Below are positions 1-10,816 of a stretch of 64,000 bases of DNA, in pieces; position 1 is the stretch's first letter, and each line of letters starts with the position of its first letter. This stretch comes from Macrosoma leucophasiata (lineage: Eukaryota; Arthropoda; Insecta; Lepidoptera; Hedylidae). The stretch lies in NCBI GenBank assembly GCA_036365455.1, contig JAWQUS010000020.1, forward strand, positions 9,087,001-9,151,000, written 5' to 3'. Below the pieces are notes generated by a model. The model was not told where the DNA came from. It searched no databases and worked only from the letters and a program-made list of their open reading frames with translations. Both the position numbers and the translations under genes were made by a program.

Positions 1-627
1 TAAGCTTTAATTCTAGTTCTCCTGACAATATTGTACGGTAAAAGTTCCCCTAACAATATTGTACCATTGTTTTCATACGAAAACTTTGGACGATATTGAA
101 TTGATCATAAAGATTTACATTCATGCGCGCCGTATCACCGGTTGAAATATTAATGAAGTCAAATATTAATAAAAGCCGGAACAGATGGAATTTGAATCAA
201 CATAACAGTAAATATTGCATTGACCCCACATTATACAAGGCTATTACGCTTTGGAAACCATAAACCCTTATTAATCCTTATGCTCAGAATACTTAATCCT
301 CAAGTCAGGTCAAATGTAATTGTGGGTCACTCTACGTTAAGCGCTGGAGGTTTGCTTACTGCAAATTATTAAAGTAGGTTAATAAGTGTTGGTACCCATT
401 TATGCCACTCAATTGCCTATCTTGTTTCTGCACGTAGCATTACTTTAATTGAATAGGGCTGCGTAAACATAGTGTTGGATTTACTTATGACTCTTGATGC
501 ATATCCACGCTATCAGTCTTACGAGGTAGACAGAGTGTGAAGAGATTCTTCCAACCAAATCAAAATTGTAGCATGAAATAGCTCGAATAGAGCTAAAACT
601 CTACAATATGAATAATTTACATTTCAA
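1..627. other. AT-rich stretch, no gene seen
   Basis: No coding signal, repeat-family match or RNA gene is visible. It is low-GC and apparently single-copy within the window. Confidence 0.5.
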
Positions 628-842
628 TCTTTACTTAATATTATAAAACTGAAGAGTTTGTTTGTTTGTTTGAACGCGCTAATCTCAGGAACTACTGGTC
701 CGATGGTCGAAAAATTCTTTCAGTGTAGATTTTCTAATAGATAGCTCATTTATCGAGGAAGGCTATTATATAACATCACGCTAAGACGAATAGGAGAGGG
801 TAGTTAACATTGTAATCGCGCGAAGCCGGGGCGGTCCGCTAG
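628..842 (+). mobile_element. Non-autonomous Helitron-like element
   Basis: The element begins TC (628-629) after an A and ends CTAG (839-842) before a T, as expected for Helitron insertion between A and T. A GC-rich segment with short complementarity lies just inside the 3' end. A TTTG run near the start (658-671) and the body (TAATCTCAGGAACTACTGG and onward) match a very common lepidopteran non-autonomous type. No coding capacity. Confidence 0.65.
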
Positions 843-861
843 TGGATAAATAAAAATGTAG

Positions 862-1045
862 TCTATATAATATATGTTTGTTTGTTGAGGCTTGTTGTCT
901 CTTCGGAAATACTGAATCGATCATGAAAATTCTTTCTCAATCAGAAAGCTACACTATTCAAGAGTGCTATCTAATAAGCTATTTTATTATGATAGTAGTA
1001 ATGTAGGTAACCCTGCACGCGTGCAAAGAAAGGGCGGGCCGCTAG
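862..1045 (+). mobile_element. Second Helitron-like copy, diverged
   Basis: It starts TCTATATAATATATG and ends GGGCCGCTAG followed by T, in the same orientation as the element just upstream. The preceding base is G rather than A, so the 5' boundary is less certain. The body is more diverged than the neighbour's. Confidence 0.5.
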
Positions 1046-1094
1046 TATTTAGATATATTTTTTGTATCAACTCCGGTAATTTTTAAAATTTTAA

Positions 1095-1342
1095 TATTTT
1101 TATGTATTGATGTTAAGTGACGACTGCAGCCTATAGACACCCACACAAAGAGCAGAGGTTAAATCCAGATGCGTTGCCACCCCTGAAACCTCAGTTGTTT
1201 TCTCTCCGTTATAGTTATTTCAGGGTCCTACATTACCATCAAACTGGAACATGATAGTGTCGAATACTACCATTTGGCGGCAGATAGATTAGGTAATGCG
1301 GCCTACGCGCTTGAGCTCCAACATTGGAACTCTACCGCCAGT
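1095..1342 (-). repeat. R290 repeat, older subfamily
   Basis: It contains the R290 landmarks in minus orientation: GATGTTAAGTGACGACTGCAG, CTATAGACACCCACACAAAG, then the terminal CTCTACCGCCAGT. The segment between the T-run and GATGTTAAG is deleted. The GTTATAGTTATTTCAGGG and GGCGGCAGATAGATTAGG variants mark an older subfamily shared with the copies at 5940, 10056, 29410 and 48502. Confidence 0.75.
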
Positions 1343-2227
1343 TATATAATTTTAATACGCATATGTGTTATACGATATGATAGCTAAATAATAGCACTTT
1401 ATTTAAGCAATATATAAAGCAATCCGTAGTTGGTATTGTGTTTCATCTGTATTTTAAAACAATCAAATTATTGTATCACGCTCTAAAAAAATAACAATCG
1501 AAACTGAAAATGCAAAACCATTTATTAGTCTAACACTCGTTTAGCGCTTCATAGTAAAACGTCGCGTTGTCCATTATACAAAATGGAAGCGCAGGATTTC
1601 AAGTTCATTAGACTCGCATCTCGTTAGCGCATAGTCGAGTGCTTTTCCAATATTGGTCTTCTGGACAATCCATAGGCACCAACATAATTCACATCGCTGT
1701 GCAGTTTAATTTTAAACGATTTGTGCATTTAAGCCAATTTGCAGAGACAATGATTTAACCACTGTTGTAATTGGACGATAGGCTTTACGCAATAATCGCC
1801 GGTATTGACAAATAGGTCGAATGCTGCTTCTATGGCTTTGCTGTCATTGATTTGAATGAGCGTAGGTAGGAAAATTTGTTCTAGAAACAATTTTCGGTGA
1901 TTTTATACAGGGTTAATTGAAATCAGCGCATCGCTAGACCTCTTGCAGGCAGCCTCTTTACATCAATCCTAACAACATTTTGTTCTACGACATTTTAAAA
2001 TTAATGGTTTTTAAAATTTAAGTTTTTTTATACAAAATTTTTTTTTTGCCTCTAAACTGGCATTTACTCTGAGCGTAGGTATGCCACGCACTTTGCCTGG
2101 TCAAAATATCAATACGAGCAGCGGCGAGTGTCAATGCTCCTTTAAACTTTTTAATCTTAGTTGGCTAGTGGCTTCACAGGCTGTAGTAATAATTCATCGT
2201 GATATTTCCTAATTAATAATAACAATA
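1343..2227. other. No gene seen
   Basis: AT-rich sequence with short frames only. I recognise no repeat family here. Confidence 0.45.
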
Positions 2228-2987
2228 ATGGGGGCAGAGCAGCTTGTGGCGAGCTGTTGGTGAGTAGCGACACCACCCCCTACCATCATCTCGAGTTCCT
2301 CCGAGAGAACTGGGCTCTGCCTCGTCCGCCACACAGAGGTACGGCCGGACGGAGCATCAGGTCTCTCATCTCTCTGGCTTGCCTTCATTGGCCGGTCAGA
2401 GTTGGGCGCTATAGGTATGGCATTTGCAGAAATTTAGATAATAGGCTGTTGTCTAAATTTCTGCAAGAGCCATACACTCGGGGGTGGAAGTGCCTAAAGG
2501 CGTAATAGCGGGGAAGCCCGCTCCGAGCTTGAGATTACTCGCTCGTGATGGTGAAACCGGGGCCACACCTCTCGACACCCCCAGCCTCTCTCAACAGTGT
2601 TGCCCCCCGTCGACCATCGGGTTGGCTGTTTGGGGGCCCCACCAAGGAGAGGCGAGTCACCACCTGCCTAAAGTAGGACTCAATAATGTGAGATGTTGAA
2701 TATAGGCAGGTGCCGGATCTCACTCCATAGGCCCAGCCAGCTAGTCCCCCCAGTTCGCCCCAAGTTTGGCAAGTCATTTTTCATTACAATAGTCCCATGT
2801 ATTTTGCGGGGTCTGTCTGTGTATGTATTAACTATTGATCAGTCAGAGAGAGGTCCCGCCGAATATAACCCATAACAAAGATCAAAATTCTCGAAAGGGC
2901 CTCTACGTGTTGGACCCCCCATGTCCCCGCGCAAGCCTGACAAAGGTCCGGGGTTCAAATTGGACCCCGTGCTGACGAGAGACATAA
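2228..2987 (+). mobile_element. GC-rich non-LTR retrotransposon 3' region (R1-like?)
   Basis: This island is markedly GC-richer than its AT-rich flanks and ends in a short ATAATAATA tail, as many LINE 3' ends do. The stretch with AGGTCCCGCCGAATATAACC and GGGCCTCTACGTGTTGG resembles 3'-untranslated regions of lepidopteran R1-clade LINEs as I remember them. No reading frame inside looks real. A 14-base inverted repeat (TGCAGAAATTTAGA and its complement, about 2425-2466) forms a hairpin. The clade assignment is an inference. Confidence 0.5.
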
Positions 2988-3057
2988 TAATAATGGCAAC
3001 CCATTATACGTCCCACTGCTGGGCACGAGTCTCTCCCCTTTTAGGGGGGAGGCCTAA
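2988..3057 (+). repeat. Family H fragment (CCCACTGCTGGGCAC type)
   Basis: A short piece with the motif CGTCCCACTGCTGGGCACGA and GAGTCTCTCCCC, directly after the LINE tail. The same motifs recur at 58047-58088 and 58398-58430. This is a widespread lepidopteran interspersed repeat type. Confidence 0.6.
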
Positions 3058-3683
3058 TTAAAATTAAAAAAAAAAAAATTAACTACTTGTTTACCGAGAT
3101 TATCTGAAAAAAGACGAGGCTATTATGTATAGTTTTAAGAAAATGTTGATAATAATTCAAGATAGCACTTAGAAATACAACGCAAAATAGCATTAAATAG
3201 GTTAGTTTCAATATTCATACAGATAAGTCCTTATAAACTCAAATATTGATATTGTAAAATCTTATTAATTTATTAAGTTATTAATTTTACAGTTTGTTTG
3301 AAAAAATAAACTATCCTATTAAAAACCCTTGAATGTATGAAAACAGTATTATCTATACGAAGTGTAACTAGAATCTTGGCGATATTCACGGACCGCGGGT
3401 CAAAGTGGCTCCAAAGCAGAAGCTTGAAACAATCTCAACAACGCTCGTTATCTCGCAGAAAATTGAAGTTACCAACATTGTCATCGTAATGAAATTCTAG
3501 CAGGATAACGCTGCATTATGAGCCTGTTTGCCTTTTATCAAGGACACATTTTCTTAAATCGTTTCATGTATTTAATATTGCTAACCTTCCAGAATTAAAA
3601 TTATTGTCAATAACATACTCGTACAATAAATTAGCAAAAGTTGGACTTTTTTTATTCCTAAGCACTGGCAGCACTGGCAAATA
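3058..3683. other. No gene seen; weak match to 30.7 kb
   Basis: Mostly AT-rich. About 3374-3460 (TTCACGG, GTCAAAGTG, CGTTATCT in order) resembles 30745-30830, suggesting an old dispersed repeat or a conserved short motif. Confidence 0.4.
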
Positions 3684-3953
3684 AGAAGTGGCAAACAAGC
3701 ATGCATTTCACATTGATGTTAAGTGATGACTTCAGCCTATAGACACTTACACAAAGACCAAGGTCAAAATGCAGATGCGTTACCACTCCTGAGGCCTAAG
3801 GTGCTATGCCTCTATGCCGGAAATTACAGGGCCGTACATTACCACCTGACCGGAACACGATAGTGCTGATCACTACCTTTTAGCGGCAAGTATATTAGGT
3901 AATGCGGTGTTGACAACGCCCGCGAGCTCCGTCACTGGAGCTCTACCACCAGT
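3684..3953 (-). repeat. R290 repeat
   Basis: Starts GAAGTGGCAAACAAGCATGC and ends GAGCTCTACCACCAGT, the usual R290 boundary. The usual T-run next to GAAGTGG is displaced, so the tail end is rearranged. It is followed 70 bp later by a partial copy in the opposite orientation. Confidence 0.85.
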
Positions 3954-4023
3954 AGAACGATGGAGATATTTTGATCTGGGGCTAGAAATTTTACTAGAAA
4001 CGATACGCCTCAATACTTTTTTT

Positions 4024-4143
4024 TACTCGTGGTAGAGCTTCAGCAACAGAGCTCGCGGGCGTATGTACCACAGTATTACCTTATCTACTTGCCGCTAAAT
4101 GGTAGTGTTCATCACTATGGTGTTCCGGTCAGGTAGTAATTAA
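4024..4143 (+). repeat. R290 repeat, 5' part
   Basis: Begins ACTCGTGGTAGAGC and runs through TGCCGCTAAATGGTAGTG to GGTCAGGTAGTAAT, where it is cut off. With the copy at 3684-3953 it forms an inverted pair. Confidence 0.8.
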
Positions 4144-4850
4144 TTTCAAAGTTACCACAGCCTATAATATTAACACGTTCGTTTTCTTTAGACTGTGCTA
4201 TAATATTGTTTATTTCTCAGATTCAATGTGGAGAATAAGGTATCAACATTCACCAGTTTCTAAGTTTGGCCTCAAATAGTATAAATAACTGTGAGAATCG
4301 CTAATTTCACACTGTAGATTTTTGTGATGTGCGTATAAAAATACAGATAGAGACTACATATATCTAACTTGAAAAAAAAAATGGCATCTTCTTCTTTAAT
4401 ATCTACTTCTTCTTCTTTAATATCTACTTAATACCTACGTGCAGACATAGTCCGGTCACAGTTTTATTATATTTTGTATAGATAATAATGTTTGTGACAC
4501 GGTATGTGATTGAATATCGAGTTGCTATTTATCAACCAGTTTATATCATCAAGCAATAAATACATAGTTAACTGACTTACACGAAATGCAATGGACGAGG
4601 AAATCTTACTTTAATTATCCAATAACCCCAAGGTCTTCATAAATTACGCCATTTTTAATAATATTTTATAAAGAACAGCTGTGCTTAATTGGGTCTAGTT
4701 AAACAAATGAGTTAAAAGTTATGGCCGTTTCCATATTTTTATATTATACGTCTGAAGAAGTAACAAACAGCGTTTCTTTAGACGGCAAGTGATGACGGCA
4801 TCTTTAAACGTTATGTTTTATATTTAGGCTCCATTGAGATAATATGATAT
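4144..4850. other. No gene seen
   Basis: AT-rich. Contains a short CTTCTTCTTTAATATCTACT tandem duplication (about 4390-4430), otherwise featureless. Confidence 0.45.
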
Positions 4851-5312
4851 AAATATAACTACGTTATGAAAAACCGACTTCAAAACTGAAAAGTAAAAAA
4901 AATAATAAAGATTTAATTGTAATGATATATTGCCTATTATTTATTTATATTACTAATAGGTTTGAAGTCGGTGCCAAGCCTTAAACGAATAATTATATTT
5001 TAATTACTTAAATATGAATACGAGCAAATTAATACAGTGCACAAAACGTAACCGGCGAATCGTGGGTGTTTGCATGTATGCTTGAATTCATGCATTTACC
5101 TCTGCCTACCCCTTCGGGGATTACAGGCGTGAAGTTACATTTTAATACAATGAAATGCCTACTTTAGTGATTTTGGCTCGGCACCGACTTCAAACCTATT
5201 AGTATATAGCACATATAAATAATAGGTAGTATATCATTACAATTAAATCTTTATTATTTTTTACTTTTCAGTGTTGAAGTCGGTTTTTCATAACGTAGTT
5301 ATATTTATTTAA
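4851..5312. mobile_element. Long inverted-repeat (foldback) element
   Basis: Two arms of about 130 bp are near-exact reverse complements: 4851-4978 (GTTATGAAAAACCGACTTC ... TTTGAAGTCGGTGCC) and 5169-5312. The outer ends are AAAAACCGACTTC and its complement. The spacer holds the tail of a SINE-B copy. The CCGACTTC/GAAGTCGG ends recur at 5640-5826 and 56395-57540, so this is a family (called D here). No transposase frame is present. Confidence 0.75.
5045..5137 (+). repeat. SINE-B 3' tail fragment
   Basis: Contains GTAACCGGCGAATCGTGGG, CCCCTTCGGGGATTACAGGC and GTGAAGTTAC, the 3' portion of SINE-B seen complete at 58098-58387. It lies in the spacer of the 4851-5312 foldback, and the tRNA head is missing. 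Confidence 0.75.
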
Positions 5313-5639
5313 TACTTTTTAGTTTATTACTGCATTGCCAATTAGATTAATGTTCAAATCTGGTAAATTTGTAAAATCTGACTCTCTTAGCTTCGTGATA
5401 ATTACATTGTTTAAATGTGTCGATACAAAATTATTACACGACTATACGAAATCAATGAAAAAATTTTATTTACGAAGGAGTAAAAAGCTGTGTTGTATCG
5501 TCGATGAGTAAATGTGTCATTGTCACTGTTGTCATGCGCATTAGGACTATCTAGGACGTCAGTGGATTCAACGCACTGTATGACAACTCGCTGTCTATTC
5601 TAATTCCTTTAGTCTGAGGTGAAAGTAAGTAAAAAATTG

Positions 5640-5826
5640 CTCATAAAATAAAAACTGATAGATCTGAATCAATTTTTTATGGGACCAATTCGAAACTATT
5701 CCACATCAAACAAAAAAAGAATTACGTAAATCGGTCCAGAAATCTCGGCGAAATTCGCGTACATACATAAAAAATTTGAACCCGAATTGAGAACCTTTTC
5801 GTTTTTTGAACTCGGTTAAAAAGAGA
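5640..5826 (+). repeat. Family D half-element
   Basis: Contains AGAATTACGTAAATCGGTCC and ends GAACTCGGTTAAAAAG, matching the right end of the element at 57480-57540. Only one side is present. Confidence 0.6.
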
Positions 5827-5939
5827 AGAAAAATATCTCAAAATGTAAATATGTCATTAAATGACATTTCATATAACAATGCAAACATTTCGTGATAAAA
5901 TTCGTAATTCATAAAAAAGGCAAAAGATATTTAGGTGCC

Positions 5940-6170
5940 CAACAGTTCACATTAATGTTGAGTGATGACTGCAGCCACACACCCACAATGACGATACGTT
6001 GCCACCCCTGAGACCTTCCTTGTTATGTCTCTGTGATAGTTATTACGGGGCCATACATTGCTATCTCACCAAAACAGGGTAGTGCTGAAAACTATGATTT
6101 GGTGGCAGATAGATTACAAAATACGGTAGTGTCCACTCTCTCGAGCTCCTACTGGAACTCTACCTTCAGT
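5940..6170 (-). repeat. R290 repeat, older subfamily
   Basis: Runs from CAGTTCACATTAATGTTG to CTCTACCTTCAGT. It carries the older-subfamily version of the middle (TGATAGTTATTACGGGGCC, GGTGGCAGATAGATTA). The T-rich tail is absent. Confidence 0.8.
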
Positions 6171-6833
6171 AAAAAAATATGCTATTTTGGCTAAAAATAC
6201 AAGTATCCAATCAAAATCAAAGCGTAACTCTGCGTTTCTCTTATTGTATCTTAGATGTTACTTTTGAACATTTGAAAGATTGATTTATTGAAATTTACAA
6301 ACGAAATATAAAAATTAAATTTCCAAGTGATTCGTCTTAAAATAATTGTACGAGCATTGAGATGTTCATTAATAACGAGACACCGACAGTTCAGATTCAA
6401 TCAAAAGGAGCTGTTTATTTCAATTATGTAGTCGATTGATTATTACGCCCTGTTGTTTCTTAATTGGGCTCTGAATTTAAATATAGCATAATATGATTTA
6501 CAGATGTAAAGTACCTTCGCTTACATAATGTACACGTAAAGTGTATTGCCACAGTATAAGTACCTACATAATATGAAAAATTCTCGTCTCCCTATGGGTG
6601 GGATTCTGACAAAATATTTCTTTTTCGTTTTTTTTTACATTTTATTTTTTTATATCTCTAAGGCGGATATGAAGTTCGTCAAGGCAGCTAGTAATAAATA
6701 GATGCGTTCTTTAAACCTGTGGTATTACTACCTGCTTTGTACCCACCTACAGACAAAAAGCTTTGCTTTGTTTTTGTATGTTTAATCTTGAGTCACAAAA
6801 TATTTATTTTATCATGACGCATATTCCCTTTGT
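6171..6833. other. No gene seen
   Basis: AT-rich, with no recognisable frame or repeat. Confidence 0.45.
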
Positions 6834-7168
6834 TAGAGTTCCGTAGCCCAATGGCAAAAATGGGACCGTCGTTATAGATTTTTTGAAAAAAAAAAGTTGT
6901 TCAAATGTATAGTCACTTCCATTTATAGAGATAGTATCTTTGTTATTGATATTTCCGAGGAAAACTCTCTAACTTTTAAAATAAAACAGGGAAAAATCTG
7001 AAAAAATAATACGTGCTGTAGTTTTTAGTTAAAACTTTCAACAAAATTTAGTTTGCAACGAGTTATTACGTGTTATTTTCAAAATCTGCAAAAAAAACTC
7101 GAACCTAAAATATTATTTGTTTCTCCGGAACCCTTCATAGGCGAGTGCAACTCGCACTTAGTCGCTTA
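6834..7168 (-). repeat. Family F interspersed repeat
   Basis: On the minus strand it starts near GACTAAGTGCGAGTTGCACT, then GAAGGGTTCCGG, and ends with GGGCTACGGAACTCTAAC. These are the two ends of a very common lepidopteran repeat, also present in plus orientation at 63241-63605. The interior is diverged and has no open frame. Confidence 0.65.
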
Positions 7169-8346
7169 TTTCAATAACATTCAAGTTTAACGACAAAAGT
7201 TAGAGGATTCAAGTAAATACCGCTTAAATCGAGTTACATTACATTTCCTCTAAAATTAGTATGGGTAAACATTATTTAAATTTAATGATAGATCCAATTC
7301 AAATAGTTCATTAGTATTTATAGTGTTCAATTACAAATTCAGCTAGAAACTTACGGATAGAATTTGAATCTTCAATTATACTAACAAAAACGGTAATTAC
7401 AGTTTCTTAAGCAGCTTAACTCCATAATAATATACGTGTTCTCAAGTTTCGAAATGAATATTAAAGCCGGTTATTAGGGGTCCAAATGCTTCGTCGAAGA
7501 TACGGCGGTAGGCGAGGATTAAAATTAAAATAAATTGCGTTACACTTTAATTGTATTTCGGGATAATTTTCCGTGCGCCTGAATTCTAGAGTCCTAGCTG
7601 ATGTTATAGAGGTGTGAAGAAATGGATGGCAGTAGAGCGGTTTCAAGCGGTAAAAATACGAATTTAGTTTTTGGAGATGGACTTGGATATTGCGCCTAGT
7701 GGAACTTTGACGAAATACAATAAAAATATATTGCCTAGTACAGAAGATGGCGTATGAGCGAGTTACATCGCACATACGAAGTTTTCTCAAAAGTTGCCAT
7801 ATAATGTATACCCACTACCCAACATTAATCATTGGGCTGCGGCCCGCCAGGCGCTATCGCCTCGCCTGGTCGGGAATACTCCCTTTTCGTCGGAGGAACA
7901 TTTCCACCCGTTTATCCAGACTTAATATTATTATTATTAAATTGACATCTTTTTCGATGTGATAATCATCAGACACTCTAAATCTCTAGAAATAAATACT
8001 TCCCATCACCTTAATTTTGTTCTATGTAGATTTGTCACATTAATCAACAAAATTTTCATTAAGGATTCCCTTAATTCCTCATTGGTATTCAACTAGTAGT
8101 AACTTAGGGGGGATAGTACGCGTACGTACGCGGATGTTTTGTATTCATAAAATAAAACTTAATCTTGATCATTGGTGGCAAAATGTTTCGTGTTAAAAAA
8201 AATGTATTACCAATTAATACAGCTATTAAAATCTGGAGGATTCTGTTATCATAGAGAAAGTTGAACTATATAAATATGTTTCATTTTTAGACTTTCTACA
8301 AATCAGGCAGGCTCTTGCGAAATGCAAATAATACGAAGACAATAAC
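7169..8346. other. No gene seen; one GC-rich patch
   Basis: AT-rich except 7836-7911 (GGGCTGCGGCCCGCCAGGCG), which may be a fragment of an unrecognised repeat. Frames of 70-110 codons here do not resemble any protein I know. Confidence 0.4.
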
Positions 8347-8652
8347 TACCAATGAACAATTGTTTTATATTATTTCGCATTAACACATGCTTGTGAAATA
8401 TATTTTTATTTTTAAAGAAAAATGGATTATATCGGTTGCCTAACTAGCATAGTTGGTAATAGATGGCGCTTCTGCTACCATAAAGCAATGCAATAGATGT
8501 GAAGGAAAGATTTGACAAATCGGGCAGGGCTTCAGTAGCTCAAGTGGAAGAGCGGCTGGACTAGATTCCCAGTAGGTCGCGAGTTCGAGTCTCGCCTGAA
8601 GTCAATTTTTTCTTTCCATTTTTCTTTAAAAATAAAAATATACCAATGAACA
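8347..8652 (-). mobile_element. SINE-C copy with internal inversion (twin-primed)
   Basis: A perfect 12-bp direct repeat, TACCAATGAACA, flanks the element (8347-8358 and 8641-8652), which reads as a target-site duplication. Inside, 8359-8425 carries the SINE tail on the minus strand, while 8529-8641 carries the tRNA-like head and part of the same tail on the plus strand. The two tail pieces share a perfect ~26-bp inverted overlap (8400-8425 and 8616-8641). This is the layout expected from twin-primed reverse transcription. The 3' end agrees with the second copy at 47645-47775. Confidence 0.75.
8529..8603 (+). pseudogene. tRNA-like head of SINE-C
   Basis: The sequence folds as a tRNA. The acceptor is GCTTCAG with CTGAAGT (one G-U pair). 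The D arm is GCTC/GAGC and the T arm is GCGAG/CTCGC around TTCGAGT. The anticodon stem is CTGGA/CCCAG with one A-C mismatch. Box A (TAGCTCAAGTGG) and box B (AGTTCGAGTCT) are present. The formal anticodon AGA would be Ser, but there is no long Ser-type variable arm, and the sequence sits inside a retroposed unit. I therefore call it a SINE promoter, not a working tRNA gene. Confidence 0.7.
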
Positions 8653-9222
8653 GTTACAAACGCATACCTTATAACAAAACAGAAATAATAAATACGAACG
8701 TAACAACTGTTAAGCCAAGCACAAGACGACAAGTCGTTAGCGAAGATGCAAAGCTTTGCTTTTAATTTTATGAGTTCCTAGAGCTTGAATACGTACTGTA
8801 GCTGTTTATTTTGTTTTATAAGATTGAAGTGGCAAACTAGAATATAGTTCACAATGCTGATAAGTGAGTCTTGACAATCAAAATCAGACACGTTTATTAC
8901 TGTTTATGAAGACAACTCCTGAAATTGGAGACATTCTATCTAGTATCAGTACCTCCAGTGTATTATAAACATATTGGCGTGCAGGTAGAAGTGATTGCTA
9001 TGCTTTAATTTTATTTCTTACTACGGCATTCTCAAATCTCTATTATGCAAGAAGCTATAGAACTCCCTGATAGTTCCCGTTCTTAAATGTATCTAATAGA
9101 CATTCTACATATGATATTATAGATATGGCATATGTTACACTTTGCCTTCTGGGGTCAGTAGTATTCATTTAGTAAGAGCTTCTGATTTCTTATAAAAACA
9201 TCTTCACCAAGAATTAAATTTG
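8653..9222. other. No gene seen
   Basis: AT-rich, no recognisable feature. Confidence 0.45.
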
Positions 9223-9517
9223 GTTTTTTTTTTTTTTTTTATGTAATGGAAATGGTAAACAAGCATGCAGTTCACATTGATGTTAAGTGATGACTGCAGC
9301 CTATAGACACCCACACAAAGACCAAGGTCAAAATGCAGATGCGTTACCACTCCTGAGGCCTAAGGTCTTATGCCTCTGTGCCGGAAATTACAGGGCCGTA
9401 CATTACCACCTGACCGGAACACGATAGTGTTGAACACTACCATTTAGCGGCAAGTATATTAGGTAATGCGGTGGTGCCTACGCCCGCGAGCTCCGTCACT
9501 AGAGCTCTACCACCAGT
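9223..9517 (-). repeat. R290 repeat, full length
   Basis: An 18-base T-run leads into ATGTAATGGAAATGGTAAAC and all landmarks follow through to GAGCTCTACCACCAGT. It is a good reference copy of the common subfamily. Confidence 0.9.
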
Positions 9518-10055
9518 AAAAGGTGAAATTAAAGAAAAACTGTTTTCCTTCATGACTGTTCCGTTCTACGCAGCGGTACTTAATAAGTTTATAGATATGC
9601 AGTTGCTGTTATTAAATTTCAATTCACACTAAGGTTTTTGATTACTCTCTTTCACGCCACTGAAGTAAAGGAATAAAAAAGTTGAATAAAATTATCTTAC
9701 TGTACTTATCACAATTTAACCAAGAAAATAATAGAATCCTAATTATGTAAGTATGTTTTTTATTATGAGTAGTACGTAGACATTATAATTATACACAAAC
9801 GAGTAAAAAAGAAACTATGACTATTTAAAAAGAATAGTTCAATTCGTTTTTCATGACTACAAAATAAAATGGGACTGCGATACTCCATTCATTTTGTTTC
9901 CATTTTGTATATTCTAAATTTAATTAGTTCGACTCGGGGAACCGCCGTCGTGTAATTGCTCATTTTCTTCTTCATCTCCTGTAAAAATCTTTCCCAGTTA
10001 ACATTAGCATTATAAAGTATAATAAAAAGTCCATCGATTTTGTAAGTTTTTGGTT
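9518..10055. other. No gene seen
   Basis: AT-rich; nothing recognised. Confidence 0.45.
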
Positions 10056-10560
10056 TATTGGCGGTAGAGTTCCAGTGTAAGAGCTCGAGGGTGTGGGCAC
10101 CACCGCATTACCTAATCTATCTGTCGCCAAATGGTAGTGTTGAGCACTATTGTCAGAGAATATGTAATAATACTACGTATAGAATGGACACTTCGACGTC
10201 CCGCCCATTTTCCCTGCCTCACCCAACCTCCTCCTCTCTTATGGGCGACGTTTGGTGTTCTCTACTTGCTACGCACACAGGTGCACGCGTAAATACTAAT
10301 AATAGAGACCAAATTAAGCGTTTGTATGAAGGAATCTTGGCGGAGTGTCCGCGGTGTGCTATTGTGTCCCAGTTAGATGGTAATATACGACCCCGTAATA
10401 ACAATCACAGGGACATAGTAACTAAGGTCTCAGGCGCTCAGAGGTGGCTACGCATCTGCATTTTGACCTCCGGTCTTTGTGTGAGTGTCTATAGCCTGCT
10501 ATGATCTCTTAACATCAATGTGAACAGCATGTTGTTTGCGACCTTCATTACAATAAAAAA
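10056..10560 (+). repeat. R290 older subfamily, interrupted
   Basis: Begins TTGGCGGTAGAGTTCCAG and ends ACCTTCATTACAATAAAAAA. The body is older-subfamily sequence (GTCGCCAAATGGTAGTG, CCCCGTAATAAC). It is split by a 212-bp foreign insertion at 10154-10365. The 148-codon frame across this region has no meaning as a single protein. Confidence 0.8.
10154..10365. mobile_element. Unclassified 212-bp insertion in R290
   Basis: It interrupts R290 between GAGCACTATTGT and GTCCCAGTTAGATGG. The heptamer CTATTGT is duplicated at 10147-10153 and 10359-10365, consistent with a 7-bp target duplication. The insert is GC-richer than the surroundings. It has no obvious terminal inverted repeats, A-tail or recognisable coding motif. 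Confidence 0.5.
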
Positions 10561-10816
10561 TATCTATGGTTCATATATTAGGTCTATGGAGGACACATAC
10601 TTAAAATTAAATCTTTGACATTGACCTAAATCAGTATCTTATTTAAATTAACCAATTACCTATGAGTAGAGAATTATAATGAATGGTATTAGTATTTTAA
10701 TTAGAGGGTGATTGATCATACATAATTATTTAGATACTTAAATGTGAAATTAATCCTATCGAACTTGCTTGTGACAGAAATTAATGAATTTAATTATTGG
10801 CATAAGTATCTATATA

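Noticed and set aside
2257..2875. Overlapping frames of 60-82 codons in the GC-rich island
   Set aside because: Frames on both strands simply reflect GC-rich LINE 3' sequence lacking stop codons.
7461..7790. 109-codon minus frame
   Set aside because: No recognisable domain, no codon-use signal and no neighbouring exons; random open frames of this size are expected.
8101..8136. TACGCGTACGTACGCG palindrome near 8118
   Set aside because: Short and self-similar by composition; no second copy or associated feature.
8529..8603. Genuine tRNA-Ser(AGA) gene
   Set aside because: There is a mismatch in the anticodon stem and no class II variable arm, and it lies inside a SINE with target duplication.
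10058..10504. 148-codon open frame on plus
   Set aside because: It runs across an R290 copy and a foreign insertion; no single protein would be encoded.
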